Made by a program: the position numbers and the translations under genes. A DNA stretch of 64,000 nt from Alnus glutinosa (lineage: Eukaryota > Streptophyta > Magnoliopsida > Fagales > Betulaceae): NCBI RefSeq assembly GCF_958979055.1, contig NC_084890.1, positions 27,356,616-27,420,615 on the forward strand, written 5' to 3'. Shown here one piece after another: positions 24,358 to 36,499 of the stretch (positions are counted from its first letter, which is position 1; every line of letters starts with the position of its first letter). The notes below the pieces were generated by a model. That model did not search any database, had not been told where the DNA came from, and was given only the letters and a program-made list of their open reading frames with translations.

Positions 24358-26226
24358 GGAGCGGCGGTTTCTGCTTGCCTTCAGGAATTAGATCGGGCGG
24401 CTATCTCATTGTAGCATGAAGGATACCACTACTTATTATTGTTCATAATTTGAAACAATATTATTGTTCATAATTTGGATTCCCCATGGCTGACAGCCTG
24501 ACCAAAAAAATAGTCTGCCTAGAAGTAAGGTATCGATTATCGGCTTACTACTTTAAGCAAAAGTCTCATTAATAATTAACTGGCAAGGAATCGATCATTT
24601 TAATGCCTTTTTTTAGTAGAAAGAACATGTTACACATGTAGGAGGAAGAGTCCTGTCAAAAAGTTTTCAAATTAAATATAATTATGTATGAGAAATGTGT
24701 AAACTGCGATTTATATACGACTCATCAGAATAATACAATATTGTCCGCTTTTAGCTTTTTCGAACCAGATTTCTCAAGAAATTACTCATCCTGGTACTAC
24801 TCTCATAAAAGCACACGAAACTACGGAGTTCTGATAGGTTTATGGTCATCATGACTTTAAAACGCATTATATTAAGAAGTGCACGAATATACATATAAGC
24901 ACATATGCATTCTCATACCCAGACACGCGATGTGAGATGTCACAGGAATAATGTGATAGTAAAAATTAACTTTTGAATCAACAATGGCTTTGTAAGGAAA
25001 AAATTAAAAATCAATAATTAATTTTTACTGACACGTCATTCTAATTGTATGGTGTTCAGCTAAATAGCCTTTCTGGATTATGTATCTATGTTTATGTTAG
25101 TAGTTTGTGATCATTTTAATGAAAGGTATTTAAAGAGTTAATTTTAGAAGATGAGAGTACTCTCACATGAGAAATAGAGAAAATAATGGAAATATTTATA
25201 ATGCCCAAATCACATTAAGCTACTGAATTAAAGCAATACTTGAGTCTGTGCATACTATAGTTTATCTTAAATAATTTAATCTCAATACTATAGTACATAT
25301 ATACATTCATATATACACATACACACACACATATGATATATATATATATATATAGACACACACCAAATACACATAAAATCACTCATATACACACAAAGAT
25401 AATATTCAGACTTACAATCACAATGATTCAACTTATATCTTTACATTACGAAGAATATTCTTTTTTTTAAAAAAATGCTTAACAGGTTCTCGTTACAAAG
25501 TTAAAAATGAAGTTATACGAGCCTATACGAGTTTAATCGAGCTTATATAAGTTGAGAATTTTTTATTCAAACTCTTTTCATTTTAATAAATGAATCGACA
25601 ACGAGTCGAGCATGAGCCTATTCGCTATCGTCTCTTTTCATTTGGAGCCCTAGCTTTTATTAATACTGAATACATACTAATTTTTTTTCTTATATATAAA
25701 TTCTCAATCTTGATATATTTTTTTATTGATCCTTTTAGTACCCCTATCATAATATATCTCTTATATATATATATATTGATACTTTGGCCGATACCCATAA
25801 AATTCCAAGGGCTTCGTTACATAGTAACTCCTATATCTTTTTTAGCAGGTTTTCACCTTTTCTGTTCTTTTTCTCCCTTTAATGTGCAACTGTCATTTCG
25901 AATCATGCTTGCTTAAAACATAGAATTTCCAAAGAAACGGGCAAAAAGTTCTTGCTTCTTGTGTAGGAGAGGAACTAGCCGTCTTCCGTACAGTCTGAAA
26001 GATTCCTGAAAGTGCATAAGTTTCTTTACCCACCTCGCAAGGTTGTAATCAGAACCTTTTCATCTCCTTCGACAAGCTATTAGCACAGCCCTCAATCTTC
26101 TCCTTTAACTTGCTCATATCATATATATATACCATCATTTGTCTTGGAAAATTTTACTCCCGCTTCTTTAGAGAAAAAGTTATTATTCCTGATCAGAACA
26201 AATCCGGTTAGAAGCTTTGAAATATA
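24358..26226. promoter_or_regulatory. Shared divergent promoter region, unit B
   Basis: The counterpart of 7375-9469, without the Harbinger MITE but with a short repeat of TATTATTGTTCATAATTTG near 24435. TA/CA runs lie at 25310-25370. A TATATATATA stretch at about 26122 is placed like the one in unit A, about 100 bases before the ATG at 26227. Nothing coding is seen. Confidence 0.5.
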
Positions 26227-28053
26227 ATGGGAAACTTTTACGAAAACTTCTCCATGCATACTGAATATGGAGCAGTGGCAGCAACTGCAGCAGCCATCAT
26301 CATCTTTGGAGGCATTTATGTTGCATGGGATTATGCAAGTCGTGCTCTAAAAAGAAAACATGTTCTGTCGAGGTCCATGTCCATTGGGGTTCTCCATGGT
26401 GGCAAACTGTCGTTGCAGAGAATGATTAATTATCATCAAGCCCGAGCAGATCCACAAATAGCAGATAGACCTGAGAATGATTTGAATTCATTACTTAACG
26501 CCACGCATCCTGATTTATGGAAGCTGCGGGTTTGCCGTCTCTCTACTTCCATATTGCTTACTTTTCTGTCTAATTTCTACTGAAAGTCAATATTTTAGTT
26601 TCTTTTTTTTTTTCAGTTTAAATACAAGCGATTGCGGTTAGCGGCTATTTCTTCTAACCGCAAACGCCTTAAGCAGTTATTCAATTTTCGTAACCGCAAC
26701 CACTCCACCTTAGACGGTTAACTGTTATATATTGAAACTCATAACGTTTTTTGGAAATGGTCTTTTTGGGCCAATTTTAGTGTTTCAAACCTTCCTTAAG
26801 CCTTTTTTTAAGGCATATTCTAGATGGTTTTGGGCATTTTTTAAATAATTAGATGAATTCAAAATGTAACAAAGCTCAATATTATTATTATTTTAATGAA
26901 TAAAGATCAATTTCATTAAACTCAAAATGAAAACCCTCTATCAAACGCACTAAAACAACGTCACTAAAACAACGTCGTTTTGAATATTATTATTATTATC
27001 ACATATTAGGAAAGACTGTTAACGGTTATTAACCAACTTTGCCTACCTTTAAAACCGTTAACCACTTCGCCATAGGCAGTTAGCCATTTTTTCTAACTGC
27101 CTAATTAGGTAGTTAATAATCACCCGTTTGTACACCCCTATCATATATGAGGCACCAAAATTAAGTGACTTATTACTCAAATCAACCACTTGGGTTGGGT
27201 GGCTAATTATATTTGTCTCTAACAATTGACAAGATTACATTATTCAAAAAGCTATATATTTTCTCTTAGAAAATTGTGAATTTTGCTTGAGGTATAAGAT
27301 TTTAATTATGAGCTTTGTTGTGTGTTTTTGCATATATGAAGAGTGCTGTAGCAAAGCTGGAAATGAGTGGAAAAGAAAAGGAGGCAGTGAGAACACTAGA
27401 AAAAGCATTGGAAAAGGCCCGTAAGGATCAGAAAGCACATGAAGCCTACGAGATTGAAATGTTACTTGTGGAAATGCTTATCTACAAGGTGTTGATCAAA
27501 CTTCAGACTCTGATATTTTTTGTTGCTTTTTTTTTCTTTTCCTTTTTTGTGTCACAACTCTTTGGACAGAGGTTTTGCATGTACTGATCGATCAGTCTAA
27601 CACAAATTAAGAAGCTTTGCTTTGATCTTCAGGGAGATTTCGGGAAGGCTTCTGAATGCAAATGCTTGGAGCATGTACAGATTTCAGATGCACGGCGTCC
27701 ACTATACAAGGTACATATATCCTTCTCCATGGCCGCCAACCAAACAAAAAATAAATTCTAAAACAACCTTAAGTTTATGATAAATCTGTTACTGATCATA
27801 CATGTATGTATATATATAATAATAATAATATAAATTTTTGGACACCCTTCCGGTCCCATTGCAAGCCGGTTTGCAAGGTCACCGTATGTTTGTATCAAAA
27901 TCTAAAGCATATATAATGACTTTAAAAATAAATAAATAAATAAATCTATAACATAATTTTTAATCATGTTTGAAAGCTTAAGAATGCATCAATTAATGAG
28001 TAATTTGTCCACCCTACCTTTTGTTTTATGTCTTTTGTTTCTCTTCTCATCAG

Positions 28054-28104
<51 letters not shown>

Positions 28105-29763
28105 AACAAACAACTCAAACACAAAACACTCTTAAAAACAGAAAAATAATATTCACCTTTATATCACATCATAACACTTTTTTCAAACAAAAAAATCCAC
28201 CACAACATATTAACAAAGGAAAAGTACGCATAACTCTCTCAAACCACCACTTCATTGTCAATGTATTCCTCAAACTACTAATTGTGTCAATTTCTCCCCA
28301 TAAACTACCAAAAATTTTCAATGTGCCCCTAATGACAAAAATACCCTTCATAAAATTATTAAAAATAAATAAAATAAAAACTAAAAAAAATTATTAAAAA
28401 AATATAAAATAACAAAAATTTATTCCAAAAAAATATTAAAAAAATTAAAAACTCTATTTTTTATCGTTTGTTTATTTTATTTTTAAAAAATAATTTCCAG
28501 TTATTTTTTCGTTTGATTTTTTAAAAAAAAATAATTTAATAAAAAACTGGTTTTTATTTTCGTTTTTTTTTTAAAAAAAAAATGTTTTTATAATTTTCAA
28601 TTATTTTTTCGTTTATTTAAAAAAAAAAATCGTTCTTTTTTCGTTTTTTAATTTTTTTTTTCCTTTTTTATTTAATTTAGTTATTTTTTTTCAATAGGTT
28701 TTTTTTTAATTTTTTAGTTTTAGTTTTTTTTTTTTTTTTTTTGAATTTATAAGGACATTGTCTTATTCAAAAAAAAAAAATTAGGGTCATTTTTATCTTT
28801 TTGTTGGTCTTAGGAAGGACATTGACATTTTTTGATAGTTTGAGAGGGTACATTGACACAATTGGTAGTTTAGAGGGTACATTGACAATTGAGTGGTATA
28901 GTTTGAAGAGTATATGTGTATTTTTCCCTATTAACATACATAGCATGTGGCTTAATTAACTTATTAGAAAACCATTAACAAACAATTCATGACACAAAAT
29001 ACTTTTCAAAATACAAAACCTTTTTATAAAAAATTTCACACCTTATTATAGGAATATTTTGAGATAACATGTGCTTACTTTTTCAGTAAAGGGATTAACT
29101 TATTATTAAAAATAAATAAAATAAAATAAAATTAGAGAGATGTGGCCCCATGGCTACCTCTAATGGAGGAGAGAGGTGGTAAAATTGTTTATGCATGCAA
29201 GCAATTTTGGACGGAATGAGTGAAATGAAAACTGTGAAAAACTTAAAAAAAAAAATTAAAAAATTAAAAAAATTAAAAAAATTAAAAAAATTAAAAATTA
29301 AAAATTAAAAATTGGATTTAAAAACCAGGGAAGTAAATTCAAAACTCAAACATTTCCTGCCCTTCCCTAATCGGCAGAAAGACAACCTCAAAATCTGATT
29401 CCAATAGTGTGGGTTAACCAAGGCTACATTCAATTTCAGAACAATTCAAGTGTATTCATAGTTGATTGCTCTCAGAATTAAGATTACCTTCACCATAATA
29501 AGTAACAAAAATTAAAAAAAAAAAAAACGTCACAGGCTATTCTTCACATATTGTCGGAGCACCCAGAGGACGAAGCCTCAAAATATTGGAAGGATTTTGA
29601 GGCAATTCGAATTCACTTTCTATGGCAACCTAGTGTGCAAGAAGACGAAGTACTGGACGTCGTCGTTTCGAATTTTGAAGAGTTTAAGGAGGTCGTCAAT
29701 TTGCTCAAAAATGATATTCAAGAAGCTGGGGAGGCGAAGAAAAGAAAGAAAACACAAAAGTAA
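26227..29763 (+). CDS. Membrane-anchored TPR-like protein, complete plus-strand copy
   Basis: Four exons: 26227-26529, 27342-27488, 27633-27710 and 29536-29763 (stop TAA). All introns are GT-AG with phase 0 junctions; 251 residues. Residues 15-35 form a membrane segment (AVAATAAAIIIFGGIYVAW), followed by the basic LKRKH, so an N-terminal anchor with the rest facing one side is likely. HGGKLSLQRMINYHQARAD parallels [14 protein letters not shown] of the minus-strand protein. Exons 2-3 hold TPR-like helices (LEMSGKEKEAVRTLEKALEK; GDFGKASECKCLEH), then SDARRPLYKAI. Exon 4 encodes a charged helical end (ASKYWKDFEAIRIHF) and a basic tail KKRKKTQK. Exon sizes 2-3 nearly match those of the minus-strand gene, so both are paralogues in head-to-head order. 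Probably an organelle membrane protein; molecular role unknown. Confidence 0.88.
26625..27139. mobile_element. hAT-type MITE, left end deleted, unit B
   Basis: The counterpart of the element at 10240-10758: GTTAGCGGCTATTTCTTCTA at left, and at right CACCCGTTTGTACACCCCTA. The left tip is missing, because a deletion of roughly 380 bases joins it directly to GTTTAAATAC of the host intron, relative to unit A. Confidence 0.65.
28053..28100. repeat. (TA)n microsatellite in intron 3
   Basis: About 24 TA units in intron 3 of the plus-strand gene, not present at the matching place in unit A. Confidence 0.93.
28217..28929. mobile_element. Mutator-like inverted-repeat element in intron 3
   Basis: Left end AGGAAAAGTACGCATAACTC, complement of the right end AGGGAAAAATACACATATAC; arms share TTGTCAATGTA and CAAACTAC words with the elements at 2622 and 50510. 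Flanks ATTAACAA and ATTAACAT indicate a target duplication of 8-9 bases. Unit A has the empty site at about 11580. The core is A/T homopolymer sequence, non-coding. Confidence 0.78.
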
Positions 29764-30003
29764 TAGACATGTTAATTAGAAATAAGATTTGGAGTTCCTT
29801 ACCTACTATTGAAGCACAACTCTCCAAGACAAAAAAGGAGTCCATCTCATCTCCAACACTAACGAAGATACAGAAGATTAATGTTATTTTGAATATTGCT
29901 GCATATCAACATTATTTGAATTTGTATTTGCATTTTCAAAGAGTCCTATATATCTTAGCAACACTTATCTTGTAAAGCTTATTTACAATCCTACCAAAAT
30001 GTA

Positions 30004-30018
30004 AATAAATAAATAAAC
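30004..30018 (+). promoter_or_regulatory. Likely polyadenylation signal of the plus-strand TPR-like gene
   Basis: Overlapping AATAAA hexamers (GTAAATAAATAAATAAAC) lie about 240 bases after the stop codon at 29763, with no intervening gene. Position and sequence fit a plant near-upstream poly(A) element; not proven. Confidence 0.4.
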
Positions 30019-30228
30019 ATTTCAATCATGATGAAAGGTGGTACTTAGCATTACTCTATTTATATAGCATACATGATATATTGAAATCAAGTAGTGAAAA
30101 TATATTTCCGTCACAAACGTGTCTCAACTTTCTTTACCTACTATCGGTTCATGTTCCAAGTATATGCCCCAGAAAATACTCAAGCTTCCAAAAAGGAAGA
30201 GAATAAATTAATAGGATCAAAATAGTTT

Positions 30229-30545
30229 AGGCTCTTTTTGTTTCGACGTAAAATATATTTTCAGTTGACCAAGAAGACCTTCTTTAATTTCCGTAAAATG
30301 GTTTTTCTTTATAAAAATTGTAAACCATTTTTCGAGTTTGAGCTTCTTCTCATACACACTCTCTCCAGCAGTTCTTTCTCCGCCCCTACCGAAGTTCGCC
30401 AAAATCCATCAACCGCCACTGGAGGTTGCCAAAATCTGCCATCAGAATTTGTCAGCCATCGTTGATTTTTAATACGAACCAAATGCCAAAAGATATTTTC
30501 AACTAAAATTATTTTCCTGAGAAATCATTTCGCTCAAAATATAAT
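30229..30545. mobile_element. Degenerate inverted-repeat element
   Basis: Its left end, TTTGTTTCGACGTAAAATAT, matches the complement of the right end of the element at 39742-40436, and TTCTTTAATTTCCGTAAAATGG resembles its left arm. The right end (TATTTTCAACTAAAATTATT) is only loosely paired. The flanks 29764-30228 and 30546-31100 hold only the 3' region of the TPR-like gene and AT-rich DNA without a gene. Confidence 0.45.
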
Positions 30546-31099
30546 TTAGGCATACCTAATATTATGCCTTTAATTACTTTAAAAAATAAAACGTGTACCT
30601 TTTATTTCAAATGAACAATGACAAGCAAAAGTCAAAACTAAAGAATTAACAACTTCTAACACATAACTTGCATATAATTTAAGCCAATGTAAATGGCCAT
30701 TGATCAATTGTTAGATGAAATACACAAGCATCAATAATTTTACAGAATTTACAAAGGAAGATTTTGCACAAATAATTTGTCATACAAGGGCAGGTTTTGT
30801 ACATTTTACAGAATTTACAAAGGAAATAGAACTTGCAGAAAATATGTGCTACTTTATATTGTGTTTGATGGTAGTTTTCAAGTCAATACAGATTTAAGTG
30901 TTACTTGTACATTTTACAAACTATACAAAGAATAAGCTGCTTTTAAGTTTAATGGCAGTTTTCAAGTTATGTCTACTATTTGAACCTGATAAATTATGCT
31001 CTGGTCTTGACACAAGGTGTATAAAGTAACGTGACACAATGGTAATTCTAAATTGAAATTTAAATAAGATAAGCAAAGAACTTCAATTTCAAAAAGAAT

Positions 31100-31375
31100 T
31101 ATTGTTTGGGATTTCGGGTATAATTTTTGGAATTGCTATCCCATCAAGGAGAGTGCCTCTAGGAAGTGACTAAAAAAGCATTGGAGGAAGAATTTTTTTT
31201 ATTTTTATTTTTTTTAAGTGACAGTAAAATGTGATTAATGTGATATAAAGTTGAAAGAATTTATATAGAAAAATTAAAAAATTAAAATTAAAAATAAAAT
31301 AAAATAAAAATTAAAAATGTTTTGAAGTTGATATTTTTTTAAAAGAAGTGAAAATAAGATATGGGTAGGAGAGTA
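31100..31375. other. Remnant related to the MITE at 61820
   Basis: Shares GTGATATAAAGTTGAAAGAA and GAATTTATATAGAAAA with the interior of the Harbinger-type MITE at 61820-62098, and ends TGGGTAGGAGAG like its purine-rich right arm. The left end has decayed. No gene seen. Confidence 0.35.
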
Positions 31376-31428
31376 GATTGCCAAAACGAGCATATATTAT
31401 CAGTAGTATTCAAACCAAAATTCTAAGT

Positions 31429-32165
31429 ACATCACAGGACATCCACCAGTGTCAAATCCAACCAAATCAAATTAATAGATGCTTAAATCTGGTTTCTATC
31501 AAACAAATTGCATTAACTCCCCCAACGGTCCTGGACACCTCCACCACCTTCCTTGACCTTTGGTAACAGGTAAGCTGTCCATCAGAGGACATCCACCAGT
31601 GTCAAATCCAACCAAATCAAATTAATAGAAACTTAAATCTGGTTTCTATCAATCAAAGGGTCTGTTTGGAATCAAATCCGCACTTTTTTCCTTCCACCCC
31701 GATACATTCAGCTTTTAGTTAAAAAAAAGTTAACTTGTCCATCGGCCATAATGGGCAAATCAACCTTCAAAAAGCTTCACTCATGCATTTTACCCAATAT
31801 ACTCCTTCACCTAATCATCATTTCCACGGTTGTATACAGAGGTAAAATGAAGAAGAAAAAAGAGCATGTGTAAAACATGTTTTTTTTTACCCATTCTATC
31901 CGTCAAAGAAAAAAAATTATACAGTATAAACAATTGTGTACAGGGGTAAAACAGGAAAAAAAAAACAAAAACAAAAAGCCTGTCCTATCTTGATAAAGTG
32001 GGCTGATTTTTTTAAGCATCTACCAAAGACCTGTCAAAGTGCCAGTGAAAATATGGGCGGAAGTGAAAAGGGGAAGAGAATATCAAACAGGACCAAATTA
32101 CATCAACTCCCCAACGGTCTTGGACACCTCTACCACCTTCCATGACGTTTGGTAGCAGGTAAGCT
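31429..32165. repeat. 150-bp tandem duplication, second copy split by a MITE
   Basis: Copy 1 (31429-31578) and copy 2 (31579-31657 plus 32095-32165) share GACATCCACCAGTGTCAAAT, CTTAAATCTGGTTTCTATCA, AACGGTC(C/T)TGGACACCTC and an end CAGGTAAGCT. Copy 2 is interrupted by the element at 31658-32094. The CAG|GTAAGC at the end of both copies looks like a splice donor, but no matching open frame or gene was recognised on either strand. Confidence 0.8.
31658..32094. mobile_element. Harbinger-type MITE
   Basis: Ends GGGTCTGTTTGGAATC and GATATTCTCTTCCCC... in complement (right end CAAACAGGACC). It sits between the two halves of a repeat copy, whose uninterrupted partner at 31500 proves the borders; AAA flanks both sides. 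GTTTGG ends and a 3-base target fit PIF/Harbinger. Non-coding, with A-rich runs. Confidence 0.75.
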
Positions 32166-32518
32166 TAAAGCCTTATGAGCCATTCAATAATAGTACAGAA
32201 ATGCTACGTACTCTTCCACTCCCAGCACACTCTGCCCCCACCAGTATATTTTGGATGAACCATTATTGAATTATGGACTCATTGATGATTTTCATTGACA
32301 CATCAAAGAATGTGCACTTAAAAGTATGACTGAGTGCGTGGCATCTCTCAGTAATAGTAATTACTCAAGATCTTTGTAGTCTTAAGTTGCAATGAGCCTA
32401 ACAATTCTGTTCAGATGCAAGCTCAACTCTTATTGGACGACTGAGAATGGTAAGTACTAATTCCTGGTAGAGACAAACAGCTTCCAAATGAAATGCACAT
32501 GCAACGTTCAAAACACAG

Positions 32519-32551
<33 letters not shown>

Positions 32552-32703
32552 TTAGTCTGTAAAATTTTAGCACAGTTATCAACTTCCCAGTCTTAACAGA
32601 GAAACCTCCAAAAAAAAAAAAAAACAACAGCCGCTAGAAAGAAGAACTCTAAAGTCCTACCAAGTCCTCAATTGGAGATATCTTGAAATAAAAATGATAT
32701 TCC

Positions 32704-34729
32704 TCAATCAAAGAGACTGAAGCCCATATCCTGCAAAAAGTAGAAAGAAAAAAAAAATAGCATCAGAAAAAATGAGATTAAATTACACAGCCTTTTTACA
32801 AAAGAAAAAAGTTTGCCCCGTTATGTGAAATAGTTCGATATACAGAGAGAACAGGAGAAGTTCTCCATTTTCACTAGTCTAATCGGCCCAACCCTAATAA
32901 CCTACATCCCCATGATATTCATCCATGGCGCAAGAACAAGAGAGAAAAAGAAGAGAGGAGAGGAGAAGAGAAGGGAAGGGGGATGAGGGGATGGACTCAT
33001 TTCCAAACTTAAGATATCAACAACTGAATTTGGTATTGCAGCAACACATACTTTATAGAGCATTTGATGGAAACGAGGTTCTTGGAGTTAAGGAGGGCCA
33101 GAAGAAATTAGATCAGAAAGTCAATTATAGAAGGTTTAAGTTCACAAACTTCAAGTTATGACATAAAAGAGCAGAATGCTTACATCATCTGATTCCTCTT
33201 TCTCTTCCACCTTTTCCTCTTTCTTTGACTCGGCTGCAGCAGGAGCACCACCACCACCACCACTGCCACCTGTTGCGGCAACTGCAACAGCACCACCACC
33301 ACCACCAGAAGGTACAGATGCTAATTTCTCTCTTCCAGATGCAATAAGCTCAGTTATATCTTTACCCTTGACTTCACACAAGAGCAGCTCAATCTTATCA
33401 TCATCAACTTCAGCTCCAACTGCAGATTAAAGTAACAATTTTTCAATAATAATCATAATTAATGCCTAAAACCTTTTTTTGTTTTCATTTATAGAAAATG
33501 TTATTCATAATCATAGGATGATAACAAAAACCATAAAACGAGATTACTTCTTAATCTAAAATGGACCAGGTAAATAAAAGCACCAAAAATTGTTCATTCA
33601 CAATTAGAACTAAATTTGCTACTCAAATAACCAATGCTGGAATATGCAGTAACCAATCTCTAAAATAAGATCAAGAAAGGCATGGGAAATTTATTCCGAT
33701 ATTAAGTTTAGTAAATTAACCTTTAACAACAGAGAACATACTAACCAACTATTACATATCATATTATACTCTTGAAATCAGTAAAGCGTCCCTCAAAAAA
33801 TCGATTGAAAATCCTCTACTTTTTGCCCAAAACTCCTAATCCCAAGCACCATTCAGGTGACACCAAATACCCAGAACTTTCTCCAAAATATGCTCTGAGA
33901 TGCTCCTGTTTGACCCTTTAAACAACAAGTCATATAAGTTATACAGTCAACTTGACTGCAAGATTGATTGACTCAACCAACGAAAGGTTTAACCATAACA
34001 ATCATATTTGAACATTTCATTCACTCAGTATCTCATAATGTCAGCTTTAAAATGCATATCGTCTATCCATCTCCACTATTACAACATATTAACTGTCAAC
34101 TGTTCATCTAAGTTACGAGTTCAGATCAACTCTGGAGCTGACATTAGACTACAGACAGCATACACCAAGTAGGAAAAAACCAAAATCTACCAGAAACCAA
34201 ACACAATGCATTTCTTCTCTAAGAACAAAAACCAAACTCTGTTGTAATAAGAGTCACAAATCCCCTGTTCAGTTATCAAGCAAACCGAGGAAAACAATGA
34301 CGCTAACAACCCATACAACTTTTAGCCCACTAATTCTTTAAACATTTTTGGCCCCTAGTTATCATATTTTAGGCCAAGTAGGAAAACCTTGCAAGATTCA
34401 ATAATTTTGGAAGCAACCAAAGCAATAAATTGAACCCATTTGAAGGGAAAAATAAAAACTAAAAAAACAAAACAATTCTCTTCTGTCAGTAATGTAACAA
34501 TTGCTATGAAAAATGAACCCATTTGAAGGAAGACAAAAATAATTTACAAGACATTCTTTTTCTCAGTGGTAAATCTAGGGCAACCCTCTTAACCCATTTG
34601 AAGCAAAAAATGAGAAAAATCAAGCAACCAAGAGAGCGTACCGGATCCAAGAATATTCTTCAAATCTTCAGCTGAAGGGCTAGTGTTCCCTCCCAACACA
34701 GCCAGCAAATATGCGGCTATCACCTTCAT
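32704..34729 (-). CDS. 60S acidic ribosomal protein P2
   Basis: Three coding exons: 34729-34642, 33419-33184 and 32730-32704 (stop TGA), GT-AG introns; 116 residues, the usual size for P2. It starts [15 protein letters not shown], the P2 N terminus that pairs with P1 in the lateral stalk of the large ribosomal subunit, where the stalk recruits and activates elongation-factor GTPases. Then come [18 protein letters not shown], a Gly/Ala-rich hinge (residues about 66-92), a Lys/Glu tail and the conserved end [10 protein letters not shown]. The short last exon encodes only DMGFSLFD. A splice acceptor just before the ATG (TTTTGCAG at 34741-34748, minus strand) shows a 5' UTR intron, with the first exon at about 34822-34880. 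It belongs to a multigene family in plants, so no paralogue number can be given. Confidence 0.95.
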
Positions 34730-34902
34730 TTTTCCTTCTTCCTGCAAAACCAACCAATCTAAATTAGGTTTCATCAATACCCTAAAAGAGAGATAGAGAA
34801 CACACAGAGGGAGAGAGTACCTTGAGGGCTGCTGAGACTGAGAGGTTGGAATTCAGGGCAACGGAGCAGCAGGGGCGGCTTTTAGAACAACATTCAATAG
34901 AG

Positions 34903-34917
34903 CTAGGGTTAGGGTTT
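34903..34917 (-). promoter_or_regulatory. Telo-box of the P2 gene
   Basis: On the minus strand AAACCCTAACCCTAG, the telo-box found close to the transcription start of many plant ribosomal-protein and translation genes, here just upstream of the inferred first untranslated exon. It suggests co-regulation with other growth-linked genes. Confidence 0.7.
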
Positions 34918-35063
34918 GGCTCCTTGTTCAGCTTTTAGTTTTCCAGGATTTCATTTTACCTTCGGAAAGGGAATTGCCTTTTATATTGTATGTTTGTTAT
35001 TAATTTCTCTATTTAATTGGTGATTGTACGGTGTCATTTTTTGAAATTCTTTTGTACTTAATT

Positions 35064-35760
35064 TTTGTTCTCGGGTTGGTTTGGAATTGTGATTTCGTAA
35101 ACTAACAAGTATAATTTTAAATTAAATCGTAAAAAATAAATCGTTTGGAAATTACGCCTTTAAAAAATTACAATTTGAAAACGCAAAAAACTGATTTTTC
35201 AAATCGCAGTCAAGTTGATGCTTTTTCAAAAATTCCGCACAAGAATTTCAAAGAATTGTTTGGAGTCAAACATGTCCAGACATGCAGCAGAGCCCATTCG
35301 GACAAATGTTTCAAAGAGTGCATTTTTTTGGGCATATCTGAACAGCGCGTTGGCGTGTTCGAACATACAAGATATTAAGTTACGGAACCCTAGAGACTTT
35401 CGAATAAGTCAGGACGGCATAGGAATAGGCCTGGACGACGTTCGGACATAGTCGTTGGAATATTCCGATTTTCTATTTAAAAACTTGTTACGAGACTCAA
35501 TTGGTATGGGAAAATTGTGGAAACAATGAGAGGTTTTTTTTAGGTTTTCTATAAAAAAGTTTGAGAGTTGAATAATTTAATCGACGTACGTTTATGGATG
35601 GTATAACCGTAAAAGTCTGTAGTATTATTTTTTTGCCATCATAGTGAAATCTACTACAACTTTTGTGTTCTTTTGTAATTACCTATTTATCTTTCTTTCA
35701 CTCTCTTTCTTTTTTTGCATCCCTAGGGTCTTGAGAAATATGATATATTTCCTAACAATG
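35064..35760. other. Gene-free stretch with MITE remnant and LTR-like sequence
   Basis: About 35080-35210 resembles the left half of the Harbinger MITE at 8685 (GGAATTGTGATTTCGTAAAC, ATTACAATTTGAAAACGC), with no right half. Bases 35210-35760 have a TATTTAAAA box and the composition of an LTR, but no second LTR or domain supports it. From 35760 to 36100 nothing is seen. Confidence 0.3.
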
Positions 35761-36104
35761 TTCCCTAATAGAATTCCAGAATAAGAAGGCAGTGGTATTA
35801 TTATGTACAGTAAAAAACTAATGTAATTTATCTGATCTATTCTTATCAATAGTGTCTTGTAGATTATTTAAGGAACTTACCGATGAATAATATTACCAAC
35901 AATTCATTGTTTCAACTCGAGTTATTTTAAGAGGTTTAAAGTTTCTTGAATTATCGTACAATTATTTAAATATTATTCTTTAATTATCAACGTAAGCTCA
36001 AAAAAACTAATCATGTAGCGGCCTTGCCCGTTCAAAGGCCACTTACTCGTTCGCAGTTCCAGTCACGTAACAACGTCCGCACTTCTACTCTTTTAGTTAG
36101 AGGT

Positions 36105-36260
36105 GAAAACTCGGTTACAGTTGCCTGTTATTGACTAAAACCAGTAACCATAACAGGAGTAGCCGGTTAGCCAAAATCTCCAATTGGCTCTGATAGCCGG
36201 TTAACTGGTACTTGGTATCCAATTATCAAAATCGGTAATTAAAATTTTAAAAAAATAAAT
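36105..36260. mobile_element. hAT-type MITE end, left half
   Basis: AGAGGTGAAAACTCGGTTAC followed by many GGTTA/TAACC words (CCGGTTAGCC, CCGGTTAACTGG) and an A-rich core. A possible right half with matching words (AATTACCGATTACCGGC ending CTTTACATCC) lies at 38755-38927; whether both once formed one element split by later insertions is unsure. Confidence 0.4.
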
Positions 36261-36499
36261 AAATAAAAAATGGTAGCAAAGGGAAGTTTGACTTCGAAAA
36301 CTTGTTGAGGAGTTTGTTTAATTAATTAATTAGCAGAATATTGATCGTATACATAAATATCAGAATAGAATTAGCTGTTTAATTTAGACCATTAACGTAA
36401 GTACTTGGGCATGCAACCGTAATAGAATTAGCTTATGACTCAATGGGTGTTACGTTATAACCTGTATCATATATGTAAGTAACCTCATTTTCTTCCAAA

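Larger units (their letters stand above)
12368..29385. repeat. Tandem duplication unit B
   Basis: Homologous to 1129-12357 in the same order. Its greater length comes mainly from insertions absent in unit A: a Copia retrotransposon, two 0.7-1 kb inverted-repeat elements and a small MITE. It continues past 29385 into the last exon of the plus-strand gene, which unit A lacks, so unit B keeps the ancestral right border and unit A the ancestral left border. Confidence 0.9.

Noticed and set aside
31981-32166. Possible exon ending CAG|GTAAGC near 32159
   Set aside because: No open frame with similarity and no acceptor partner could be supported; kept only as a finding.
33176-33430. Plus-strand frame rich in Pro over the P2 gene
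   Set aside because: It is the antisense of the Gly/Ala hinge of ribosomal protein P2.
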